Below, one piece after another: positions 6,823-14,373 of a DNA stretch of 22,729 nucleotides. Both the position numbers and the translations under genes were made by a program. Source of the stretch: Colimorpha sp045591485 (lineage in GTDB: Bacteria > Bacteroidota > Bacteroidia > Bacteroidales > P3). The notes under the pieces were generated by a model. It made no database searches. It was not told where the DNA came from and saw only the letters and a program-made list of their open reading frames with translations. Position 1 is the stretch's first letter. Every line of letters begins with the position of its first letter. The stretch is from contig JAZNSV010000211.1 of the NCBI GenBank assembly GCA_045591485.1, positions 1-22,729 of the forward strand. The letters are read 5' to 3'.

Positions 6823-8460
6823 TCACTCCGCCACAACAAACCTGCGGGCCGGAGCGTCGCCGACCTGCACCAAGAAGACACCCGTTTGCGACATCACAAA
6901 TGTAGTGCGGTCGCCCGAAGCAATCATCTGGTGCACTATGCGGCCCTGCATGTCGACGATACGGATACGTGCGGCCGACGGACAGGATATTGTGAGTGCA
7001 CGTCCATCCACATTCATCGTCCATGCTTCCGATGCCGACGTCACCGACGACTGCGGCGCCTCGACAAAGAGTGCTGTATAGCCTTGGTCTGCAGCCACCT
7101 GCACACGACGAGGATTATCCTGCGGCCCGTCGAGCCATCCGGCGAAACGATAGCCCTCTATCGGTATGGCAGCCATCTCTATCTCGGTGCCGGCCGGTAC
7201 GATGCAGCTGCCGGCGGCAAGGCCTCGGGTGGCGTCGCCGCTGACCACCTGCAGGCGGTAGAACGTGGGCATAACAGTGTCGTGCACCTCGACCGTATCT
7301 GTCAACGTGACAACGACTGTATCGTACTGCATAAACGGAACATAGACAGTATCGTGTACGGCGTATGGCATCAACACCGTATCGTGAATCGGATAGCTGA
7401 CAAAGATTGTGTCGTGTTGCGGGGCTAAAATGGTGACAGTATCGTGTATGGTATTGACCACCACGACGGTATCATGCACCGGATAAGCCACGCGAACAGT
7501 GTCGTGGACTGTGTTTATGACATATACCGTATCCGTCACCTGATAAGCCTCACGCACTGTGTCGTGAACAGTGTAGGTCACATAGACCGTATCGTGTTGA
7601 GGCAGAGCCACGGTAACCGTGTCGTGCTGTATGGTAACGGTGTTCACCGTGTCGTGAAGCATCGGAAAGAAAAACGCCGTCAGCTGGCTGTCGGCATGCA
7701 TCACGACCACTCGCGGATTGACGGTGTCGCCATCGTTCCAGCATCCAAAGAAGAAGCCCGTCGCAGGTGTGGCATAAGCCACCACAGCCGTACCCACATC
7801 GTAGGAGCCTGCACCTACAACACTGCCTCGGCCGGCAACGTTGACACCCAACGTCAATGTCACAGCGCAGCCCACATCGGTGATGGTGCCAAACTGGCTC
7901 CACGGCTCCACGGCAGAATAGTTGGCAACGCTCTGGCAAGGCACATTGAGCGTGCAGGCCGAAAGGTCGATGCCCGTGAATGCCGTAGCATTGATAAGCG
8001 GAGGCTCATCGCATCCAATTGTGAATTGCTCCAGTGAAGTGCAGCGCTTGAACGAGCCACCGATACTGTCGACCGTAGACGGCACAACAATCGATGTCAA
8101 TCCGGCGCATTCATTGAAAGCATTGGTTCTTATCTTCGTAACGCCTTCCGAGACTGTCAGCGACGTCAATCCGGTACAATTATAAAAGGCATGGGTGCCG
8201 ATGGCAACAACATTATATGTCGTTGTCCCGTTGCTGACGGTTGCTGGTATTGTCAGATCGCCTGTAGGTTTCTGATACCCATCCCAACCTGTGACTGGTG
8301 TAGTCACATCGGCAGGAAACACCACAACAGCCGCGCCGTTTTCTATCTTGAAATAAAGGGTTTGGCCACTCGGAGCAATAGCAGAAAAATCGTAAGCCCA
8401 TACCGGTGCCGCGGCAAAGAGCAGCACCAGCATAGCAATCAATTTTTTCAATATCTTCAT
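6823..8460 (-). CDS. BspA-like leucine-rich-repeat protein with T9SS sorting domain
   Basis: 545 residues. A signal peptide (MKILKKLIAMLVLLFAAAPVWA) is followed by a BspA/LRR_5 region at about residues 60-180, with repeats such as VVAIGTHAFYNCTGLTSLTV and IRTNAFNECAGLTSIVV. Two Listeria-Bacteroides-type beta repeats follow (VGTAVVAYATPATGFFFGCWNDG, and later AGTEIEMAAIPIEGYRFAGWLDG). Between them, residues 269-396 hold a decapeptide array starting HDTV. The last ~70 residues (MNVDGRALTIS, IRIVDMQGRIV, GVFLVQVGD, ending RRFVVAE) match a T9SS type A C-terminal domain. The protein should therefore cross the outer membrane and be displayed or released. BspA proteins often bind host or matrix components; that role here is inference. 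It lies 27 bp behind the lysozyme-like gene. Confidence 0.9.
   Translation of the reverse strand: MKILKKLIAMLVLLFAAAPVWAYDFSAIAPSGQTLYFKIENGAAVVVFPADVTTPVTGWDGYQKPTGDLTIPATVSNGTTTYNVVAIGTHAFYNCTGLTSLTVSEGVTKIRTNAFNECAGLTSIVVPSTVDSIGGSFKRCTSLEQFTIGCDEPPLINATAFTGIDLSACTLNVPCQSVANYSAVEPWSQFGTITDVGCAVTLTLGVNVAGRGSVVGAGSYDVGTAVVAYATPATGFFFGCWNDGDTVNPRVVVMHADSQLTAFFFPMLHDTVNTVTIQHDTVTVALPQHDTVYVTYTVHDTVREAYQVTDTVYVINTVHDTVRVAYPVHDTVVVVNTIHDTVTILAPQHDTIFVSYPIHDTVLMPYAVHDTVYVPFMQYDTVVVTLTDTVEVHDTVMPTFYRLQVVSGDATRGLAAGSCIVPAGTEIEMAAIPIEGYRFAGWLDGPQDNPRRVQVAADQGYTALFVEAPQSSVTSASEAWTMNVDGRALTISCPSAARIRIVDMQGRIVHQMIASGDRTTFVMSQTGVFLVQVGDAPARRFVVAE
7273..7656 (-). repeat. HDTV decapeptide array (30-bp units)
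   Basis: Eleven consecutive ten-residue units start with HDTV (one TDTV, one HDTI) followed by alternating Val/Tyr/Thr. They then decay into shorter YDTV, TDTV and HDTV steps (8, 6 and 4 residues). DNA units are 30 bp, and the conserved core on the plus strand is GTGTCGTG or ATCGTGT. The variable positions differ between units, so the array is old or under selection for the motif rather than freshly duplicated. Confidence 0.9.
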
Positions 8461-8487
8461 GCCCCAACTAACGTAAAATTGTTTTTT

Positions 8488-9798
8488 TTATTGTGCCGTG
8501 TGCTCAGCCGGACGAACTGTACTGTGGTCGATGCCGTATGGATCAGGCGGTTCCGTAGGTGTCTGAGAGGCGTTGTCCGTACTGTCGCGACGATACTCGT
8601 GGCCATATTCCGGACGCGAGCAATCGCTCATATTCTGCTGTATTCGCAGAATGTCCTCCTGTGTAAGTGGGCGGTCGCTGCTGACGAACCTCTGACGGTG
8701 GTACGGGAACGCCGCCGCCAACTCGCCGCTGTAATAGAAGTCGAATCCAATGCCGCCGAATGTATACACTCGGTCGGCCACAGTGATGTGGCTGCCGCCG
8801 GGCACGGGGTCGGGTTTGGGCACCGACTGGCCGAAGCCGACGTTGAAGAGCGTGAAGAGTATGTCGGGACGATCGCTGATGTCGTAACCCGCGCGGCGCC
8901 ATTGCAACATAGTCTGATGCAGTATACAGCCAGTGTATATATAAGAATACAAGTGGTTGCGGTAGTCCACCAGCCTGTTGTAGCGTTCGGTAGCGTGGTC
9001 GTCAGTCTCGAAATCGAGCAGGTGCTCGTAAGCCTTGCCCATATAGAACTCGCTTGTGGGGTCTTGCAGATGCTGTTCCACGGCCTCGGCGGTGAAATCT
9101 TTTATTCCGTTGACGCCGTAGCTGAACTGGCTCTGCACGCTGAGCACCTTGACCGGGCCGAGATACTTCTTGTACATCTCGCGTTTGGAGTTGAAGAGGC
9201 GGATCTGCTCACCTATAAGACAGCCTACGATGAGGCGCGGCTCCACACCCGTCAGGCGGCCAGCCTCGTTGATGAGGGCAGTGTCGCGCATTATGGCCTC
9301 TTTCAGCGCAGCCCATTCGGCCCCCTGCATCCACGGAATGATGTTGCCACGCTGCTGCTGCGGCACGGTGCCGAGCTGGGCCGCGAGCTGGTCGGCCATC
9401 TTGTCGACGCTGTCGTTCTGGTCCATATATATCCTGGCGGCCGCAATCATGCGATCCACCACCACCGGGTCGTCGCTGTGTTGGGCAGCGCTGAGCATCA
9501 GGCGTGCATTCTCGGGGTAGAAGCGTGCCAATGCCGCCAGGCGAGCATACTGCATGGCCCAGAGTTCGTCGACCTGCTCCTTTGCGAGCTGCGTGTGTTT
9601 CAAGTCTTTTAGCTCGCTGACCGACATCAGCGAACGGTAGTTCTTGTCGACGGCGCCGCCGTTGTTTGTGACGCCCAGCTGATAGAGCCCCCAGGCCCCT
9701 ATAATGGCGGCACCTGCCAGTGCAAAGAGCACCAGCAGGATGTCGCATACCTTGCGCCACAGCGGGCGCGACTTGAATTCAATCCAAAATTGTCTCAT
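8488..9798 (-). CDS. Membrane-anchored lysozyme-fold-like protein, function unproven
   Basis: 436 residues. One transmembrane helix lies at about residues 18-42 (LLVLFALAGAAIIGAWGLYQL) after a basic start, so most of the protein is periplasmic. The middle contains VEPRLIVGCLIGEQIRLF, then FSYGVNGIKDFTAEAVEQHL, then a late ILFTLFNVGFG. The order (helix with a candidate catalytic Glu, Ser/Gly loop, L-x-x-x-[YF]-N-x-G helix) is like that of lytic transglycosylases, but the motifs are divergent and I do not claim activity. The C-terminus is a Pro/Thr/Asp-rich tail. Its ATG overlaps the nhaD stop as ATGA, and the BspA-like gene follows after 27 bp, so the three genes form one operon. It may act in peptidoglycan turnover. 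Confidence 0.6.
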   Translation of the reverse strand: MRQFWIEFKSRPLWRKVCDILLVLFALAGAAIIGAWGLYQLGVTNNGGAVDKNYRSLMSVSELKDLKHTQLAKEQVDELWAMQYARLAALARFYPENARLMLSAAQHSDDPVVVDRMIAAARIYMDQNDSVDKMADQLAAQLGTVPQQQRGNIIPWMQGAEWAALKEAIMRDTALINEAGRLTGVEPRLIVGCLIGEQIRLFNSKREMYKKYLGPVKVLSVQSQFSYGVNGIKDFTAEAVEQHLQDPTSEFYMGKAYEHLLDFETDDHATERYNRLVDYRNHLYSYIYTGCILHQTMLQWRRAGYDISDRPDILFTLFNVGFGQSVPKPDPVPGGSHITVADRVYTFGGIGFDFYYSGELAAAFPYHRQRFVSSDRPLTQEDILRIQQNMSDCSRPEYGHEYRRDSTDNASQTPTEPPDPYGIDHSTVRPAEHTAQ

Positions 9799-11165
9799 TT
9801 CAGATTAGCCAGCCAGGGGATGCTCTCGAAGAGGGTGACATCCATGGCGATGAAGACCAAGGCACCGGCAATGTAGCCAGCCAAGGCCAAAAGGGTGATT
9901 TTCTTGAGGTACCAGATGAAGTCTATCTTCTCCATGCCCATGACGGCCACACCGGCGGCAGAGCCGATGATGAGGAGCGATCCGCCGGTACCGGCGCAGT
10001 AGGCCAGGAACTCCCAGAAGGGATGGTTGGTGGCAAAGTCGACTTCAGCGCCGGTGATAGGATACATACCCATGGCTGCAGCCACCAGCGGCACATTGTC
10101 GACCACCGACGAAAGGACGCCGATGATGAGGTCGATGAAGAAGAAGCCGGGTGCTTCGGTGCCGAAAGCGCTGTTGAGGCCACCGGCGAGCATTCCGAGA
10201 ACTCCGCTGACCTTCAGGCAGCTCACAGCCATCAGGATGCCGAGGAAGAAGAGAATGGTGGGCACGTCGACGTGTTCGAGCGTGCTGACGGCGGTGGGCA
10301 GCTTGTGGCCCTCTTTCTCATATTTGCGGCTGATAATCTCGGTGGTCACCCACAGCACGGCCAAGCCGCCCAGCATGAAGAGGTAGGGAGGCAGGTGGCT
10401 GATGCTCTTCAGTATGGGCACAAGCACCAAGGCGCCGACACCCATGAAGAGCACCAAACGGCGCAGGTGCATCGGCACCTCGACACCGCTATGGTCGGCT
10501 TCGGGACGCTCGATGTTGCCTTTGAGCGTGGCTTCGACAATGAGCACCGGCACCACCATGCACACCAGCGAGGCCACGATGGTCTTGACCATGATGTTGA
10601 CGGTGGTCACCTGGCCGCCGATCCACAGCATGATGGTGGTCACGTCGCCGATGGGGCTCCATGCGCCGCCGGCGTTGGCGGCAAGAATCACCATGCCGAC
10701 ATAGAGCCAGCGTTCTTTCTTGTCGGCGATGAGCTTGCGCAGCAGGGCCACCATGACAATGGCGGTGGTCATGTTGTCGAGCAGGGCCGAAAGGAAGAAG
10801 GTCAGGATGCTGACCACCCAGAGAAGTTTCTTCTTGTCGGTGGTGGTAATCTTGTCGGTGATGATGGTGAAGCCCTGATAGTCCTCAATCAGGGTAACGA
10901 TGGTCATTGCGCCGAGCAGGAAGAAGACGATTTCGGCCGTTTCGCCGAGGTTTTCCACCAGGCTCTCGCTGACGAAGTGGCGGTAGCCTTCAAGGCCGCC
11001 AAACTGCATCATCACCTCGGGATTGTTGATGTTGAACATGTTGTAGACAGCCCATACCAGCACGCCGAGCAGCAGTGCCGAGGCCGTCTTGTTGATTTTG
11101 AGCGGGTGCTCCAGAGCTATGCAGGCATAGCCCAAAATGAATATCGTGACAAGTGCGACTACCAT
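9795..11165 (-). CDS. nhaD: NhaD-family Na+/H+ antiporter
   Basis: 456 residues with about a dozen hydrophobic segments. Family features: EHPLKINKTASALLLGVLVWA at the start, an acidic loop with ESLVENLGETAEIVFFLLGAM, SALLDNMTTAIVMVALL at about residue 125, and AANAGGAWSPIGDVTTIMLW, a conserved ion-path motif of the ArsB/NhaD superfamily. The pseudo-repeat in the second half carries VLSSVVDNVPLVAAAMGM. NhaD exports Na+ or Li+ in exchange for protons at the inner membrane. The gene is preceded by a 13-unit heptad array and has no promoter box of its own in that gap, suggesting read-through from upstream. It overlaps the next gene by ATGA. Confidence 0.93.
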   Translation of the reverse strand: MVVALVTIFILGYACIALEHPLKINKTASALLLGVLVWAVYNMFNINNPEVMMQFGGLEGYRHFVSESLVENLGETAEIVFFLLGAMTIVTLIEDYQGFTIITDKITTTDKKKLLWVVSILTFFLSALLDNMTTAIVMVALLRKLIADKKERWLYVGMVILAANAGGAWSPIGDVTTIMLWIGGQVTTVNIMVKTIVASLVCMVVPVLIVEATLKGNIERPEADHSGVEVPMHLRRLVLFMGVGALVLVPILKSISHLPPYLFMLGGLAVLWVTTEIISRKYEKEGHKLPTAVSTLEHVDVPTILFFLGILMAVSCLKVSGVLGMLAGGLNSAFGTEAPGFFFIDLIIGVLSSVVDNVPLVAAAMGMYPITGAEVDFATNHPFWEFLAYCAGTGGSLLIIGSAAGVAVMGMEKIDFIWYLKKITLLALAGYIAGALVFIAMDVTLFESIPWLANLK

Positions 11166-11174
11166 AATATATAA

Positions 11175-11265
11175 TTTTAAGTTTTGAGTTTTAAGTTTTA
11201 AGCTTTGAGTTTTGAGTTTTAAGCTTTGAGTTTTAAGCTTTGAGTTTTGAGTTTTGAGTTTTAAG
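11175..11265. repeat. Heptad array A: 13 x YTTTRAG
   Basis: Thirteen uninterrupted 7-bp units, all TTTTAAG, TTTTGAG or CTTTGAG on the plus strand. The array spans the whole gap between the four-helix-bundle gene and nhaD except 9 bp. The TAA stop of the four-helix-bundle gene (11261-11263) is itself part of the last unit. On the minus (coding) strand six units contain TAA; on the plus strand every unit contains TAA or TGA. Confidence 0.95.
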
Positions 11266-11632
11266 TGACTGATGCACCACTCTGTCTCTTCTTGAGTGTA
11301 AGAATGGATGATGTCATCATCCTGATAAGTTCGTCGGAGATTGAGAATAGTTCCTCAAACTGCTCACGGCTAATGTAACCGCCATCGATGAGCAATTCAA
11401 GCCAATATTGTGATTCGTGTGTCTCTTTTATGGATACGGATATTTTATGTATAAAATCACTCTCGCTTTCAGAACCTAATCCTTCGCGATAGTTGGCACC
11501 AACCGAGGTGGCAGAACGGAAGAGCTGTTTTGAAATAATATACTCTCCCTGCGATTGCAGCCATCGGCAGAGCTTGATTGCCATTAAAGCGAACTCCTTG
11601 CTCTTATGATATATGGGGCCTCGTTCCTTCAT
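11261..11632 (-). CDS. Four-helix-bundle protein (S23/IVP family)
   Basis: 123 residues. The pattern MKERGPIYHKSKEFALMAIKLCRWL, then QLFRSATSVGANYREGLGSESESDFIHKI and KETHESQYWLELL, is diagnostic for the small four-helix-bundle proteins first found in 23S rRNA intervening sequences (TIGR02436-type). They are pentameric helical bundles; the accessory protein Avd of diversity-generating retroelements is a relative. The role of free-standing copies is unknown. No reverse transcriptase or template repeat is visible here. The gene is bracketed by two 13-unit heptad arrays of equal length (91 bp), and its stop codon belongs to one of them, which marks it as a possible insertion into a yidC-nhaD neighbourhood. 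Confidence 0.92.
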   Translation of the reverse strand: MKERGPIYHKSKEFALMAIKLCRWLQSQGEYIISKQLFRSATSVGANYREGLGSESESDFIHKISVSIKETHESQYWLELLIDGGYISREQFEELFSISDELIRMMTSSILTLKKRQSGASVT

Positions 11633-11655
11633 GTTTTAACAACTTGCATAGCTAC

Positions 11656-11746
11656 CCAACACTTACAGTTTAACACTCACAGCTTAACACTTACAGTTTA
11701 ACACTTACAGTTTAACACTTACAGCTTAACACTTACAGCTTACAGC
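11656..11746. repeat. Heptad array B: 13 units of TTAACAC/TTACAGY
   Basis: Thirteen 7-bp units, mostly alternating TTAACAC with TTACAGT or TTACAGC, so a 14-bp super-period is visible. The last base of the array is the first base of the yidC stop codon (11746-11748). On the minus strand almost every unit contains TAA (GTGTTAA, GCTGTAA), so stops recur in all three frames behind yidC. The remaining 23 bp to the next ATG hold no repeat. Confidence 0.95.
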
Positions 11747-13668
11747 TATTTACGTTCTTTCTGCATCTGCTCGGCCATCTTCTGCATCTCTTCCAGGCGC
11801 TTCTGGAAGTTGCTCTTTTTCTTGGGCTGGCCTTTGCCCGAAGCGTGCTTCTTGTCGTAGGCGGCCATGCGGGCGCGCACCTTCTTCTCGCTCGTGAAGC
11901 GGCGGATGAGCATCATCACCGTCATGGTGAAGGTGAGCGAGATAAGGTAGTAGAGGTTGAGACCCGCCGACTGGCTGTTGAAGATGAAGAGCATCATGAA
12001 GGGCATGAAGTACATCATGAACTTCATGCCGGGCATGCTCTGCGTACCAGCCTGCTGACGCATGGTGTACCATGTGTAGAAGAACTGCATGCCGAACATC
12101 AGCAGGCAGAAGAGCGAGATGTGGTCGCCGTAGAGCGGTATGTTGAAGCCGAAGTCGAGTATGGAGTCGTAGTTGGAGAGGTCGTTGCACCAGAGGAAAG
12201 GCTTCTGGCGCAGCTCGATGGCTATGGGGAAGAACATGAACATGGCCGTCAGGAAGGGCATCTGGATGAGCACCGGCAAGCAGCCCGCCATCGGACTGTA
12301 GCCCGCCTTGCGCTGCAGGGCCATCATCTCCTGCTGCTTCTGCATGGCCTGCTCCTGCTTGGGGTATTTCTTGTTGAGGGCATCCATCTCGGGCTTCAGC
12401 ACACGCATGATGGCGCCGCCCTGGTAGCTCTTGTACACTATCGGCAGCAGTATGAGGCGTATGAGGAGCGTGAAGACGATGATGATGATGCCATAGTTCC
12501 AGTTGAACTGCTCAAGGAAGTTGAACACCGGCACTATGAGGTAGCGGCTCACGCTCTTCGATATGATGGTCCATCCGAGGGGCAGCATGCGGTCGTAGCC
12601 GCGGTCCATGGCACGCAGGTCGCGCAGCTTGGTGGGGCCGTAGTAGAAGCCCATGTGCATCTGCGGATGCTGGTGGTCGTAGGCGAGGCCGATGACGGCG
12701 TTCATATCGGTCAGGTAGTTCTTGGCCGTGTCGCGGCTGTCGGTGCTCACCTCTACGTCGGCGTTTTCGAAGGGCACACCGCCCTCAGCCGTCATGATGG
12801 CAGCGAAGTACTGCTGTTTGAAGGCCACCCAGTCGAGCTTCACCTTGACGTGTTCTTTCTTGTCCTGGCCAAGGCTCAGGTTGTCGGGATTCTTGTCGCT
12901 CGGAGTCTTGTAGTAGATGCTGGTGTAGTAGCGCTCGCGGTCGCTGTTGCGGTTGTTGCGGCCACGGCTGCCGCTGTTCACCTTCTCCTGGCGCAGCATG
13001 CGGTTGTGCCACTGGAAGTCCATGTACGGCACATCGCGCACCAGCGCCTCAAGACCCACAAACTCAACATCGAAGCCCACCTCGTAGCTGCCCTGATGCA
13101 TCGTGTAGCGGAACTCGAGGTAGCGGCTCATCGAGCCGTCGACCATCGCGCGCAGACGCACCATGGTGTCGCATACCGCCACCGGCTCGAACACCAAATC
13201 GCGAGTGTTGACCACACGGTTCTCTGTGGTCGAGAAGACGAGGTTCATATTGTCGTCGGCCGGAGTTATGAGCACCAACTCGTTGCTGTCGTAGGTGCGA
13301 TAGTCGCTCAGCACCACACGGCTCACCTGTGCACCGAGGGTATTCACCTCCATCTGCATCAGGTCGTTGTGCATACCGACAATTTGCGGAGTGCCCTGGG
13401 CGGCTGTGTTGAATGAGCCCATATCCTGCACGCGGCGCAAGCCCTGTGCGGCGGCGGCGCTGTCGCCGGCAGCCAAGAGGCTGTCCTGCACGGCCTTGGC
13501 GGCAATGATAGAATCCTCGATGCGCTGCGCCTCAAGGTTGGCTGCCATCATGCTGTCGTAGACACGCTGCTGCTCGGCACGTTCTTCCTTGCTCGGAGCC
13601 ACCCACGCGGTGTAGCCGATGAAGATGGCGAAGATGAGCACGAATCCGATGATTGTTTTTTTATCCAT
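11746..13668 (-). CDS. yidC: YidC membrane protein insertase
   Basis: 640 residues, the usual length for Bacteroidota. Residues 5-23 are the N-terminal membrane anchor. An Ala/Gln-rich coiled linker (28-80) and a beta-rich periplasmic domain (about 95-350) follow. The conserved insertase core has the membrane segment IIIIVFTLLIRLILLPIVY with the essential arginine at 404, the amphipathic KPEMDALNKKYPKQEQAMQ hairpin, GCLPVLIQMPFLTAMFMFF, and two further segments ending before a very basic C-terminal tail. YidC inserts membrane proteins alone or with SecYEG and folds them. In many Bacteroidales it follows pyrG; here the upstream side is a 705-bp palindrome-rich spacer, so its context is changed. 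Confidence 0.97.
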   Translation of the reverse strand: MDKKTIIGFVLIFAIFIGYTAWVAPSKEERAEQQRVYDSMMAANLEAQRIEDSIIAAKAVQDSLLAAGDSAAAAQGLRRVQDMGSFNTAAQGTPQIVGMHNDLMQMEVNTLGAQVSRVVLSDYRTYDSNELVLITPADDNMNLVFSTTENRVVNTRDLVFEPVAVCDTMVRLRAMVDGSMSRYLEFRYTMHQGSYEVGFDVEFVGLEALVRDVPYMDFQWHNRMLRQEKVNSGSRGRNNRNSDRERYYTSIYYKTPSDKNPDNLSLGQDKKEHVKVKLDWVAFKQQYFAAIMTAEGGVPFENADVEVSTDSRDTAKNYLTDMNAVIGLAYDHQHPQMHMGFYYGPTKLRDLRAMDRGYDRMLPLGWTIISKSVSRYLIVPVFNFLEQFNWNYGIIIIVFTLLIRLILLPIVYKSYQGGAIMRVLKPEMDALNKKYPKQEQAMQKQQEMMALQRKAGYSPMAGCLPVLIQMPFLTAMFMFFPIAIELRQKPFLWCNDLSNYDSILDFGFNIPLYGDHISLFCLLMFGMQFFYTWYTMRQQAGTQSMPGMKFMMYFMPFMMLFIFNSQSAGLNLYYLISLTFTMTVMMLIRRFTSEKKVRARMAAYDKKHASGKGQPKKKSNFQKRLEEMQKMAEQMQKERK

Positions 13669-13745
13669 TGTTTTTTATTCTGTTTCCTATTTATTAAATT
13701 GACCCACAACAGGATGCCGCATCCGCACCCTTGCAAGCGAAAGTG

Positions 13746-13753
13746 CAAAGATA
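13746..13753 (-). promoter_or_regulatory. Probable -7 box of the yidC transcript
   Basis: TATCTTTG on the minus strand is a perfect -7 element, 78 bp upstream of the yidC ATG. The -33 region (13772-13776) is poor, with no TTTG, so an activator or an alternative sigma factor may be needed. Confidence 0.55.
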
Positions 13754-13803
13754 CAAAATAATTTCTAATTTCCGATTTTTAAAATTGAAAGTTTTATCTC
13801 GCC

Positions 13804-13830
13804 TGTAGAGACGCGGCGTGCCGCATCTGC
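13804..13830 (+). repeat. REP-like palindromic element, copy 1
   Basis: A 27-bp element beginning TGTAGAGACGCGG and ending CCGCATCTGC. It is an imperfect palindrome around GGCGTGCC and is in the same orientation as copies 2 and 3. This sequence style is frequent in Bacteroidota spacers. Confidence 0.8.
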
Positions 13831-13854
13831 TGTTTCATGACTGAAAATCGCGTA

Positions 13855-13881
13855 TGTAGAGACGCGTCGCGCCGCATCTGC
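13855..13881 (+). repeat. REP-like palindromic element, copy 2
   Basis: 27 bp, starting exactly 51 bp after copy 1 and in the same orientation: TGTAGAGACGCG, then TCGCGCCGCATCTGC. Its palindromic core is degenerate on one side. Confidence 0.8.
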
Positions 13882-13970
13882 AACTAATAAAAAATCCAAA
13901 GGATGCCTCTTTTTTAACCCAACTTTTGACGCACCCCCCAAAGGCCGCTTTGGCACCGCTTTGCGAGGGG

Positions 13971-14085
13971 TCCTCCTCACCCGTTGTCCGATACATGTAC
14001 GTTATATGTACGATACTTGTACGATTGCCAAACGTAAAAGGATCGTACATATATCGTACATGTATCGTACAACGGGTGAAGAGGA
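13971..14085. repeat. Long palindrome with 44-bp arms made of 11-bp iterons
   Basis: The arms 13971-14014 and 14042-14085 are reverse complements with only three mismatches, around a 27-nt loop. The arms contain direct 11-bp units. On the left these are CGATACATGTA (13989-13999), CGTTATATGTA (14000-14010) and CGATACTTGTA (14011-14021, reaching into the loop), with a partial fourth. On the right are TACATATATCG (14046-14056) and TACATGTATCG (14057-14067), also with partial units. One unit equals about one helical turn, so the sites face the same side of the DNA. There is no T tract that would make it an ordinary terminator. Confidence 0.9.
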
Positions 14086-14208
14086 GCATACTATGATATT
14101 GATTTAATGCGAGTTATGTGCATTTCAACGTCCTATGGCGTGCTAACCAACAGAACTACAACAGATTGCAATCATTTTTTGGGGCTTTTTTGGCAGAAGT
14201 GGTTTCAC

Positions 14209-14235
14209 TGTAGAGACGCGGCGCGCCGCGTCTGC
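14209..14235 (+). repeat. REP-like palindromic element, copy 3
   Basis: 27 bp in the same orientation as copies 1 and 2. It is the best-preserved copy: the central 18 bp GACGCGGCGCGCCGCGTC are a perfect palindrome. Confidence 0.85.
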
Positions 14236-14317
14236 CATCTCTGTTATACCTCATTCCCACAAAAGTTAAATAACATTAAAAAAGGCGACGCCCACTGCCA
14301 GTGTAAGAAAAAATTGC

Positions 14318-14325
14318 TATTTTTG
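14318..14325 (+). promoter_or_regulatory. -7 box of the small lipoprotein gene
   Basis: TATTTTTG fits TAnnTTTG. It lies 48 bp upstream of the ATG at 14374. No clear TTTG is seen in the -33 place. Confidence 0.5.
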
Positions 14326-14373
14326 CACTCGATTTTAAAAGAAAGACAATTACAAACTTAAACAACCAACATC

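Larger units (their letters stand above)
13669..14373. other. 705-bp gene-free divergent spacer
   Basis: It lies between the yidC start (minus) and the small lipoprotein start (plus). It holds the yidC -7 box, three 27-bp REP-like palindromes, the 44-bp-arm iteron palindrome, and a C-rich/CTTTG repeat patch at about 13931-13970 (CCAAAG-GCCG-CTTTGG hairpin). Short open frames here read repeatedly as DAARRVST, which is just the translated REP element, so I call no gene. Confidence 0.8.

Noticed and set aside
11261..11632. Avd gene of a diversity-generating retroelement
   Set aside because: The protein belongs to the wider family, but no reverse transcriptase, template repeat or variable repeat is found nearby.
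11656..11746. CRISPR-like or DR array
   Set aside because: The units are contiguous 7-bp repeats without unique spacers.
11845..13416. Very long plus-strand open frame (523 codons) opposite yidC
   Set aside because: yidC on the minus strand is certain; the antisense frame is His/Val/Glu-rich with no domain, an effect of codon bias in GC-rich genes. The same applies to long antisense frames at 4265-5311, 5398-6753, 10023-11174 and 20853-22583.
13765..13980. Short minus-strand frame upstream of yidC encoding DAARRVST twice
   Set aside because: The repeated peptide is simply the translated REP-like element; the rest is basic low-information sequence without a ribosome-binding site or family.
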